Below are positions 57,332-64,000 of a stretch of DNA of 64,000 nucleotides, one piece after another (position 1 is the first letter of the stretch; each line of letters starts with the position of its first letter). Source of the stretch: CAITSH01 sp025356665 (lineage in GTDB: Bacteria; Pseudomonadota; Gammaproteobacteria; Burkholderiales; SG8-39); assembly GCA_025356665.1 (NCBI GenBank), contig JANXRV010000002.1, forward strand, positions 62,001-126,000. Reading direction: 5' to 3'. The translations under genes and the position numbers were made by a program. The notes below the pieces were generated by a model that saw only the letters and a list, made by a program, of their open reading frames with translations, was not told where the DNA came from and searched no databases.

Positions 57332-58297
57332 ATGAACGACCGCAGTTGGACATTCTGGATCGGAGCGGCCGTCGCGCTGGGGCTCGCGCTCTTCGCCGCG
57401 TTCACGGTCAAGAACGAATACTTCTTTTTTGCCGCCTACGTGGTGCTGCAGTTTGTCGTGCTCGCCACCGCCTGGAACATCCTTGGCGGCTACGCCGGTT
57501 ACGTCAATTTTGGCACCAGCGCCTTTTTCGGCGTCGGCGCCTACATCGCGGTGATGATGATCAAGTCGGTCAACGCGCCGCTGGCGCTGCAAATCCTCGC
57601 CGCGGCCGCGGTCGGCGGCGTGATGGGCATCAGTTGCGGCCTGCTGACACTGCGCCTGCGCGGCATCTTTTTTTCCATTGCCACCGTCGCCGTGGCCATC
57701 ATCCTCGAGACGGTGATCAACAACTGGCGCTTTGTCGGCGGCGCCACCGGCGTGCAAATCCTGCGCCCGTCGGTGATGGAGCCCTTTGACTCCTACACCA
57801 AGATGATTTTCGTCGTCGCCGCGCTGCTGGCGATACTGGCGGTGGCCACCGCGCGCTACATCCAGACTTCATGGATAGGACGCGGCCTGCGCGCCATCCG
57901 TGACAACGAGGAAGCGGCCGAGTGCGCCGGCGTGCCCACGCTCAAGCTCAAGCTGCTCGCCTGCGCCGTCTCCGGCGCGCTGATGGGCGCCATCGGCGCG
58001 CCCCTCGCCATGTACCAGAGCTTTGTCGAACCGGCGTCCGCGTTCAACCTCAACTATTCCGTATCCGCTCTCGCCATGCCCATCATCGGCGGCACCTCGC
58101 ACTGGATAGGACCGGTGATAGGCGCACTGCTGCTCGGCTCGGTGCAGCAGATTGTCACTGTCACCATCACCTCCGAACTGAACGTCATGGTGGTCGGCGT
58201 CCTGCTGGTGGTGTTTGTGGTCGGGGCGCCCGACGGCATTGTCGGCCTGTTCAACAAGTACTGGAAGCGGCGGCGCGGCGCGGGCGGAAAGCCATGA
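57332..58297 (+). CDS. livM: Liv-type ABC permease LivM
   Basis: Second permease, 321 residues with eight to ten helices. Family segments: ATAWNILGGYAGYVNFGTSA near 48-67 and the loop GRGLRAIRDNEEAAECAGVP near 189-208. It overlaps livG by four bases. The C-terminus is Arg/Gly-rich (KRRRGAGGKP). Confidence 0.94.
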   Translation: MNDRSWTFWIGAAVALGLALFAAFTVKNEYFFFAAYVVLQFVVLATAWNILGGYAGYVNFGTSAFFGVGAYIAVMMIKSVNAPLALQILAAAAVGGVMGISCGLLTLRLRGIFFSIATVAVAIILETVINNWRFVGGATGVQILRPSVMEPFDSYTKMIFVVAALLAILAVATARYIQTSWIGRGLRAIRDNEEAAECAGVPTLKLKLLACAVSGALMGAIGAPLAMYQSFVEPASAFNLNYSVSALAMPIIGGTSHWIGPVIGALLLGSVQQIVTVTITSELNVMVVGVLLVVFVVGAPDGIVGLFNKYWKRRRGAGGKP

Positions 58298-59022
58298 GCG
58301 ACAGTTTGTTGCGCGTCGAGAACGTGTCGAAAAACTTCGGCGGCTTCGCCGCGCTGAGCCAGGTGAATATCAATGTCGCGCGCGGCGAGCGCTTCGGCCT
58401 GATCGGCCCCAACGGCTCGGGCAAGACCACGTTGATCAATTGCATTTCCGGCGCGCTGCGCAACGATGGCGGCAAGATCGTCTTCGCCGGCGAGGAAATT
58501 TCCACCCTTCCCGCCTACCAGCGCACCCGTCGCGGCATTGCCCGCAGCTTCCAGATCCCGCGACCGTTCAAGAGCATGACAGTCCTCGAAAACCTGGTGG
58601 TGCCGCTCGAATTCGTCGCCCATCGCGGATCGCTGCACAAGGGCGACACCCGCGCCGAGGCGATGCACATCCTCGAGGGTATGGGCCTGGCGGACAAGGC
58701 CGACACCTCCTCCAGCCAGCTGTCCCAGGTGGAGTTGCGCAAAATGGAACTCGCACGCGCCATGGCGGCGCGGCCGCAACTGCTGATTTCGGACGAAGCC
58801 ATGGCCGGCCTGTCGGGGAATGAGGTTACCGAGGTATTGGACATACTGTTCAAACTCAACGAGACGGGCATCACCATCATCATGATCGAGCACATCATGC
58901 AGGCGGTGATGCGTTTTTCGCAGCGCGTGATCTGCCTCGATGCCGGTGAAATCATCTGCGAGGGCACGCCCGAATCCATCGTCCAGGACCCCAACGTGCA
59001 AAAGGCCTATCTTGGCGTCTGA
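58294..59022 (+). CDS. livG: Liv-type ABC ATPase LivG
   Basis: ATPase of 242 residues. Walker A GPNGSGKTT near 37-45, the LivG insertion RGIARSFQIPRPFKSMTVLEN, signature LSQVELRKMELARAM (Gln-Val instead of GGQ), Walker B LLISDEAMAGLS and H-loop IEHIMQA. The start is ATG 58294 inside livM; the open frame reaches 57922 only as a shadow of livM. Non-canonical LSQVE and DEAMAGL (usual DEPxAGL) are noted, but all catalytic acids remain. Confidence 0.93.
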   Translation: MSDSLLRVENVSKNFGGFAALSQVNINVARGERFGLIGPNGSGKTTLINCISGALRNDGGKIVFAGEEISTLPAYQRTRRGIARSFQIPRPFKSMTVLENLVVPLEFVAHRGSLHKGDTRAEAMHILEGMGLADKADTSSSQLSQVELRKMELARAMAARPQLLISDEAMAGLSGNEVTEVLDILFKLNETGITIIMIEHIMQAVMRFSQRVICLDAGEIICEGTPESIVQDPNVQKAYLGV

Positions 59023-59764
59023 GCCCAAATCACTTAGCCTGAACCTGAAGGTCAAGGATATCGTGGCCGGCTACGGCGCGGTGCGCGCCCTGCACGGCGT
59101 ATCGATGTCCATCGGGCAGGGCGAGACCGTGGCCCTGCTCGGTACCAACGGCAACGGTAAGAGCACGCTGATGAAATGCCTGATGGGCATGGTGCGTCCG
59201 ACGCAGGGCAGCCTTGAGCTGGAACTCGACGGACACAAGCATGACCTGGCGCGCCTGTCGACCGAGCAGATCGTCAACCTCGGCGTGACCATCGTGCCCG
59301 AGGGCCGGCGCCTGTTCCCCAAACTGACGGTGGAAGAGAACCTGTTGCTCGGCGCGTTCCGGCCGCAGGCGCGTCCTGATATTGCCAAGAACCTGGCCTT
59401 TAACTACGAGGCGTTTCCGGTACTCAAGGAGCGCCGTACCCAGCTTGCCGGGTCAATGTCCGGCGGACAGCAGCAGATGCTGGCCATCGGCCGCGCGCTG
59501 ATGTCCTCGCCGCGCCTGCTGCTGGTGGACGAACCCTCGGTCGGCCTGTCGCCGCTGCTGGTGTCGACCACGATCACCAAAATCAAGGAATTGAAGGAAC
59601 AGTACGGCCTTACCGTGCTCATCGCCGAGCAGAACTTTCACCAGGCCATCCGCATTGTCGACCGCGGCTACCTCATCGTGCACGGTGAAATCGTCTTCGA
59701 GGGCAATGTCGCCAGCCTCGAATCCAACGACATGGTGAAGAACTACTATCTCGGCACCGCCTGA
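59012..59764 (+). CDS. livF: Liv-type ABC ATPase LivF
   Basis: Second ATPase, 250 residues. Walker A GTNGNGKST near 43-51, LivF-type EQIVNLGVTIVPEGRRLFPKLT, signature MSGGQQQMLAIGRALM, Walker B LLLVDEPSVGLSP and IAEQNFHQA. The start is TTG 59012, overlapping livG by 11 bases and giving ASEPKSLSLNLKVKD before the first strand; the longer frame to 58940 is antigene shadow. It completes the KHMGF set and converges on the cyclase gene. Confidence 0.92.
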   Translation: MASEPKSLSLNLKVKDIVAGYGAVRALHGVSMSIGQGETVALLGTNGNGKSTLMKCLMGMVRPTQGSLELELDGHKHDLARLSTEQIVNLGVTIVPEGRRLFPKLTVEENLLLGAFRPQARPDIAKNLAFNYEAFPVLKERRTQLAGSMSGGQQQMLAIGRALMSSPRLLLVDEPSVGLSPLLVSTTITKIKELKEQYGLTVLIAEQNFHQAIRIVDRGYLIVHGEIVFEGNVASLESNDMVKNYYLGTA

Positions 59765-59815
59765 GTCGTTTGCGCCGGCGCCAGCCGCAGCGCGCGCGGA
59801 TCAGTCGCCTAGGGC

Positions 59816-60628
59816 TTAGTCGCTCAGGGCGGCTAACAAACGCTCATCCACAATCGCAACCGCACGCGTCCAACCCGCAGATGCGCCGCGGATCTTGTGC
59901 GGAAAGCAGGAGACGATAAAACCGTCATCGGGCAGCGCTTCGAGGTTGTGCAGTTTTTCCAGATGGCAGTAGCCGATGTCACGGCCGGCCTTGTGGCCTT
60001 CCCAGATCAGGCTGGCGTCGCCGGTCGCGCGGTATTTTTCGGCCGTGTACACAAACGGCGCATCCCAGCTCCAGGCATCGGTACCGGTGAGCCGCACGCC
60101 GCGCTCCAGCAGGTACATGGTCGCCGCATAACCCATGCCGCAACCGGCGCTGACGTAATCGTCGTGGCCGTAGCGCGAGCCGGCGCGGGTGTTGACGACG
60201 ACGATCTCCAGCGGCTTGAGCGCGTGCGCTATGCGCGCCAGCTCTGTTTCGACATCGGCGGCGGTGACCACATAACCATCGGGCAGGTGGCGAAAATCCA
60301 GCTTCACGCCAGGCTGGAAGCACCAGTTGAGATCGACCTCGTCGATGCTGATGGCGCGCTCCGACTTGCCCGAGCCGGCGTTCATCGTCGGATGAAAATG
60401 GTAAGGCGCGTCAAGGTGGGTGCCGTTGTGGGTGATCAGCTCCACCTTCTCTATCGCCCAGGCCGCGCCATCGGGCAGGTCCTGCTTTTTCAGGCCGGGG
60501 AAAAACGGCGCCATTTGCCCAAAGGTCGTTTCGTGGTCCATGTAGGTGATCTTCGGGCCGAAGCCCGGCGGATCGGACACCACGTCGTTCTCAAGGTAAA
60601 TGGACAAATCGACGATCTTGCGCGTCAC
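59816..60628 (-). CDS. Cyclase-family metal hydrolase (kynurenine formamidase/isatin hydrolase-like)
   Basis: Metal-dependent amidohydrolase-like protein of 270 residues. The family signature HNGTHLDAPYHF near 65-76 supplies metal ligands, with VDLSIYLENDV at the N-terminus and GHDDYVSAGCGMGYAA later. Members include KynB-type kynurenine formamidase and isatin hydrolase, which open N-formyl or lactam bonds. It is 14 bases downstream of the flavin monooxygenase gene, so the pair probably acts in sequence. No kynurenine pathway gene is nearby, so a different N-acyl or lactam substrate is likely. Confidence 0.9.
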   Translation of the reverse strand: MTRKIVDLSIYLENDVVSDPPGFGPKITYMDHETTFGQMAPFFPGLKKQDLPDGAAWAIEKVELITHNGTHLDAPYHFHPTMNAGSGKSERAISIDEVDLNWCFQPGVKLDFRHLPDGYVVTAADVETELARIAHALKPLEIVVVNTRAGSRYGHDDYVSAGCGMGYAATMYLLERGVRLTGTDAWSWDAPFVYTAEKYRATGDASLIWEGHKAGRDIGYCHLEKLHNLEALPDDGFIVSCFPHKIRGASAGWTRAVAIVDERLLAALSD

Positions 60629-60642
60629 GGCGGACTCCCTGT

Positions 60643-61851
60643 TTACAGCGTCGGACTGCCGGCTTGGCCGCCCAGTGCCGCCAGGCCCCAGGCCGACACT
60701 TGCGCATCGTAGCTGAAGCTGAAATGCCCGGCGAGGGCGTGCGCGTCGCGGAAAATCCGCTGTATCGGATAGCTGTCATAAATACCGTTGGCGCCGGCCA
60801 TGGCGTGGAGCAGGTCCACCGCCTCGGTGCACAACTGCACGCCGTAGGCGAGGTTGCGCTTGAAGCGTAGCTTGGTCGGCACATCCGGAACAAGGCCCTT
60901 GGTGGCGAACGCCTGCCCCTCTAGGCAGTCGTTGCGCATCAACAGCCCGGCGGCCTCTATTTTCGCGCTGGCCGTGCCCACGCGCAATTGCACCGCCTGG
61001 AAGTCGCGCATGTTTGAGCCGGTGTAGCTGGTGCTGCGCGCCTTGACCGACGTCATGGTCAGTTCCAGCGCCGCTTGCGCGTTGCCAAAGGCGGCCCCGC
61101 CGATGCCGTGCGCACCCAGCGATGACATCGGCACGCGATAGCTCGGGTTCGGGTTGGCGCGCGCCCCCGGGAACGTATCGCCGCCGCGCGCATCCAGGCT
61201 GCACAAGGCGCGGTGCACGGGCACGAACACGTCCTTGGCGACCACCGTCTTGCTGCCGGTGCTGCGCATGCCCAGCACGTGCCAGTCATCGAGCACCGCG
61301 TATTCGGATTTGTGCAGCAGGCACATGCGGTAGTCGGTGACCTTGTCACCGTCGCGGATCAGCGCGGCGAGCATGTTCCAATCGCTCACGTCCACGCCGC
61401 TGGAAAAATTCCAGCGCCCGCTGATGACAAAGCCGCCATCGACTTTTTGTCCGCTGCCCTGCGGATAAGCGATGCCTGAGGCGATCAAGGCGTCCGGGTT
61501 GTCGCCCCAGACCTCCTCTTGCGCGCGCTCGTCGTACAGCGCCAGCATCCAGTGATGCACGCCCAGGTTGGCGACGTTCCAGCCGGTCGATGCGCAGCCG
61601 CGGCCGATTTCGGCCGGGATGTCGAAAAACGACACGTAGTCCAGCTCCATGCCGCCGTAGCGCTTGGGCTGCAGGAAGCGAAACAAGCCCAGCCGGTGCA
61701 GGTCAGACTCGGTTTCGGCCAGCATGGAGCGCGCGGTCTCGGCCCGCGCGGCGCGTTCGCGCAACAGCGGAACGAGTTCGCGTGCGCGTTGGATCGCCTC
61801 TTCATAGGCGACACCGGCGAAACCGGGCGATTTTTTCTCGGGTGCGTTCAT
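60643..61851 (-). CDS. Acyl-CoA-dehydrogenase-fold flavin monooxygenase 1
   Basis: Protein of 402 residues with the acyl-CoA dehydrogenase fold of two-component monooxygenases (HsaA, HpaB/C-like, DszC). LFRFLQPKRYGGMELDYVSF near 56-75, SGRWNFSSGVDVSDW near 146-160 and AKDVFVPVHRALCSL are typical; the classical acyl-CoA dehydrogenase catalytic Glu motif is not seen. It would need FMNH2/FADH2 from a reductase not found in the window. A paralogue starts at 63.4 kb. It lies seven bases from the VOC gene stop and in an operon with the cyclase. Confidence 0.88.
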   Translation of the reverse strand: MNAPEKKSPGFAGVAYEEAIQRARELVPLLRERAARAETARSMLAETESDLHRLGLFRFLQPKRYGGMELDYVSFFDIPAEIGRGCASTGWNVANLGVHHWMLALYDERAQEEVWGDNPDALIASGIAYPQGSGQKVDGGFVISGRWNFSSGVDVSDWNMLAALIRDGDKVTDYRMCLLHKSEYAVLDDWHVLGMRSTGSKTVVAKDVFVPVHRALCSLDARGGDTFPGARANPNPSYRVPMSSLGAHGIGGAAFGNAQAALELTMTSVKARSTSYTGSNMRDFQAVQLRVGTASAKIEAAGLLMRNDCLEGQAFATKGLVPDVPTKLRFKRNLAYGVQLCTEAVDLLHAMAGANGIYDSYPIQRIFRDAHALAGHFSFSYDAQVSAWGLAALGGQAGSPTL

Positions 61852-61857
61852 CTTCGT

Positions 61858-62319
61858 TTAGGCCACGCGCGGCATGGCCGCATAGTTCTCACCGCCCCAG
61901 TCGGCCACATCCTTGATGCCCCAGAAATTGAGCTCTATGGTCAGCCCGTCCGGATCCTCGATGAACAGCTGATAGAGCTCGGACTCGGGCAGGCTGCGCG
62001 GGCGCGCCTTGATGTCCATTTCCTTGAAGCGCTCGACGAAGGCTTTCGGGTCGGTCGCAAGAAACGCGATATGGTCGATGGTGCCCGAGTTGTCCGTGGC
62101 CGATTTCCTGGTCGTCCCGAGGTAATAGAGTTGCTCGTTCTCGATGCCCGCCTGGCCCATGTGCACCTGGATGCTGCCGTTCACGCCGAGCCAGTAGCCC
62201 TTGAACGGGAAATCCGGCCTGGGCATGATTTCAAATCCGAGCGCCTTGACGTAAAAATCTTTGGTGCGCTCCAGGTCGTTGGCGCGCACAAAATAATGAT
62301 TCAACTGGGTGACTGGCAT
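61858..62319 (-). CDS. VOC-superfamily protein (glyoxalase/dioxygenase fold) 2
   Basis: VOC protein of 153 residues from ATG 62319, which has AAAGGAGTG upstream; the frame is open to 62565 without conserved sequence. Probable metal ligands: His in QLNHYFVRA near residue 8, His in TIDHIAFLA near 86, Glu in LTIELNFWG. It is paralogous to the protein at 54.5 kb. Sitting between a lactonase and a flavin monooxygenase, an extradiol-dioxygenase or fosfomycin-type role is possible; ring cleavage is favoured by context only. Confidence 0.9.
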   Translation of the reverse strand: MPVTQLNHYFVRANDLERTKDFYVKALGFEIMPRPDFPFKGYWLGVNGSIQVHMGQAGIENEQLYYLGTTRKSATDNSGTIDHIAFLATDPKAFVERFKEMDIKARPRSLPESELYQLFIEDPDGLTIELNFWGIKDVADWGGENYAAMPRVA

Positions 62320-62390
62320 TTTCACTCCTTTGGGCGGCTTGGCCGCCGACTGCTGAAAAGTGCACTGCCCTGTGGCACGGGGCAGCGCGC

Positions 62391-63284
62391 CTAGGCGCCG
62401 TTGGTATTTACGTAAAGCGAATACAGCGACGTTGTCGCGGTGATGAACAGGCGGTTTTTTTTCGGGCCGCCGAAGCACAGGTTGGAAACGTGTTCGGGCA
62501 CCAGGATCTTGCCAAGGCGCGTGCCGTCCGGCGCAAACACCTGCACGCCGTCGCCCGAGCTGCACCAGACATTGCCCTGCGTGTCGCAGCGAAAGCCGTC
62601 CGGGAAGCCGGGCGAGATCTTGGTGAACACGCGGCCCTTGGCGAGGCGCCTGCCTTCAATCACATCAAAGGCGCGTATGTGGTGATTGCCGGCCGGGTCG
62701 TGCGTGACGCTGCTGTCGGCGATATACAGCGTTTTCTCATCGGGTGAAAAAGCCAGCCCGTTGGGGCGCACGAAATCCTCGGCCACCGCGCTGAGCGCGC
62801 CATCGGCCGGATCGAGACGATAGACATGGCAAGCGCCGATTTCGCCCTCGGCCCTGTCGCCCTCGTAATCAGACGTGATGCCGTAGGAGGGGTCGGTGAA
62901 CCAGATCGTGCCATCGGATTTCACCACGACATCGTTGGGTGAGTTGAGGCGCTTGCCCTGGTAACGGTCGGCCAGCACGCTGATGCGCCCGTCGGTTTCG
63001 GTGCGGCTGATGCACCGGCGGCCGTGCTCGCAGGTGATGAGCCGGCCCTCGCGGTCGCGCGTGTTGCCGTTGCTGTAATTGGCGGGCGACCTGAACTCGC
63101 GCACCCCCAGGCCTTCCGCCCATTGCAGCATGCGATCGTTCGGGATGTCCGAGAACAGCAGCGTGCGGCTGTCGCCGAACCAGGCCGGGCCCTCGGTCCA
63201 GCGACCGCCGGTCCACAGTGTTTCAAGCGCGGCGGGCGGAATGATGAGGCCGTTAAAGCGCGGGTCGAAAGCGTGGAATTCCAT
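62391..63284 (-). CDS. SMP-30/gluconolactonase-family lactonase
   Basis: Six-bladed beta-propeller hydrolase of 297 residues. Family segments: WTEGPAWFGDSRTLLFSDIP near 30-49, LNSPNDVVVKSDGTIWFTDP near 113-132 (metal Asn/Asp) and FVRPNGLAFSPDEKTLYIADS near 168-188. It hydrolyses a sugar- or ring-derived lactone. It is 71 bases upstream of the VOC gene on the same strand, so a lactone intermediate in the pathway of this cluster is plausible. Confidence 0.92.
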   Translation of the reverse strand: MEFHAFDPRFNGLIIPPAALETLWTGGRWTEGPAWFGDSRTLLFSDIPNDRMLQWAEGLGVREFRSPANYSNGNTRDREGRLITCEHGRRCISRTETDGRISVLADRYQGKRLNSPNDVVVKSDGTIWFTDPSYGITSDYEGDRAEGEIGACHVYRLDPADGALSAVAEDFVRPNGLAFSPDEKTLYIADSSVTHDPAGNHHIRAFDVIEGRRLAKGRVFTKISPGFPDGFRCDTQGNVWCSSGDGVQVFAPDGTRLGKILVPEHVSNLCFGGPKKNRLFITATTSLYSLYVNTNGA

Positions 63285-63403
63285 AAGTTATGAAAGTCTT
63301 CGTAGTACATCCCCTCTCTCCTTGCGGAAGTGGGGATGGATAGACCGCGGTTCGGGATTTGCCATGGTGTACGAAGATTTATGCGAAAAGTAAATGACGC
63401 GAG

Positions 63404-64000
63404 TTAGAGCAGCAAGCCGCCCTGCGGCTGCAGGCCCAGCGCGCTCTGGCCGTAGGCTGCGGCATGGACATCCCAGGTCAGCGCGATGTGCGAGGAAGCG
63501 GCGTGGATGTCGCGAAACTGCCGTTGCAGCGGCAGGTGCAGCGATAGGCCGCCGGCGCCGGCCGCGGGCATCAGCGCGTCGATGGCGCGCACCGAAAGCT
63601 GGGTGGCGAAGGCGACATTGCGCTTCCAGCGCAGCTTGGTCTCTATGCTCGGAAACTGGCCGCGCTCGACGCTCGCCTCCAGTTCGCGCCAGTCGCCGCG
63701 CAGCACCGTTTCGGCGAACTCCACGCAGGCGGCGGCCTCGGCAATACGCGCCTGCACCGAGGTGAGTTCGGCCACACGCACGCCGGTGTAGGTGCCGGCG
63801 CGCTGGCGCATGCCCTTGGTGAACTGCTCCACCGCCGCTTTGGCGGTGCCCAGCGGCACGATCGACAGCACATAGGCAAAGCCGGCGAACACCGGCGTCT
63901 GGAACAGGCGGTTTTTGTAGAGTTTCGCGCCCGGCACGTTCTGGCCGGCGGCGAAAATCTCCGCCGACATGCTGCGATGCGCCGGCACGAAGGCATCCTT
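63404..64000 (-). CDS. Acyl-CoA-dehydrogenase-fold flavin monooxygenase 2 (partial, runs off window)
   Basis: C-terminal 198 residues of a protein whose N-terminus lies beyond base 64000; the frame is open to the edge and begins KDAFVPAHRSM, matching KDVFVPVHRAL of the paralogue at 60.6 kb. Later segments RWKRNVAFATQLSVRAIDAL and LQRQFRDIHAASSHIALTWD also align with that protein. The two may be a duplicated oxygenase pair for successive hydroxylations. A 119-base gap separates its stop from the lactonase start. Confidence 0.9.
   Translation of the reverse strand, partial: KDAFVPAHRSMSAEIFAAGQNVPGAKLYKNRLFQTPVFAGFAYVLSIVPLGTAKAAVEQFTKGMRQRAGTYTGVRVAELTSVQARIAEAAACVEFAETVLRGDWRELEASVERGQFPSIETKLRWKRNVAFATQLSVRAIDALMPAAGAGGLSLHLPLQRQFRDIHAASSHIALTWDVHAAAYGQSALGLQPQGGLLL

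Overview
The window is high-GC bacterial chromosome, most like a betaproteobacterium of the Burkholderiales or a close relative. This rests on the block thiD / rubredoxin / pilGHIJL, on orphan Bug-type (TctC-like) solute receptors beside CoA-transferase and crotonase genes, and on dense catabolic operons with ABC importers. The placement comes from gene content and synteny; no rRNA or other marker gene is present. I saw no tRNA, rRNA, CRISPR array, transposase or phage structural gene.

Layout. 0-1.2 kb: thiD (minus) and a rubredoxin. 1.2-10.7 kb: the Pil-Chp chemotaxis-like pathway for type IV pilus twitching (pilG, pilH, pilI, pilJ, and a very long pilL/chpA kinase). 10.7-11.4 kb: a spacer with a minus-strand terminator and possible decayed coding sequence. 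11.4-14.6 kb: glpD, a HAD phosphatase and a TauE/SafE exporter. 14.6-21.2 kb (minus): a class III CoA-transferase, two related crotonases, two Bug receptors and a serine-glyoxylate-type aminotransferase, with a divergent GntR regulator. 22.1-25.9 kb: a FrnE-like DsbA protein and a large FAD/Fe-S 2-hydroxyacid dehydrogenase, separated by a palindromic dispersed-type repeat. 26.0-30.9 kb: a CHASE-PAS-PAS hybrid kinase with a LuxR-type regulator, a phage-repressor-like HTH protein and a degenerate single-domain receiver.

31.9-50.1 kb is the most interesting part. It holds hydantoinase/oxoprolinase HyuA-HyuB, two paralogous NMT1/THI5-like ABC importers, a three-subunit molybdenum hydroxylase (FAD, 2Fe-2S and Mo subunits) with a PYRGAGR active-site loop, an N-carbamoylsarcosine-amidase-like hydrolase, a cytosolic 4,5-dihydroxyphthalate-decarboxylase-like protein, an omega-amino-acid aminotransferase, a GST and a TetR regulator. 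Together these read as an import-and-degradation island for an N-heterocycle or cyclic amide: uptake, Mo-dependent hydroxylation, ATP-driven ring opening, amide hydrolysis, transamination. The substrate is unknown.

50.1-54.5 kb is mostly housekeeping (a YdcH-like small protein, lgt, a DMT permease, ilvD, a YkgJ-type protein). 54.5-64 kb is a second catabolic block: two related VOC proteins, a complete Liv-type ABC importer, a kynurenine-formamidase-like cyclase, two acyl-CoA-dehydrogenase-fold flavin monooxygenases (the second runs off the window) and an SMP-30 lactonase. It looks like uptake and oxidative breakdown of an aromatic or related acid. Several spacers carry short tandem repeats of 7-13 bp, a recurring feature of this genome segment.
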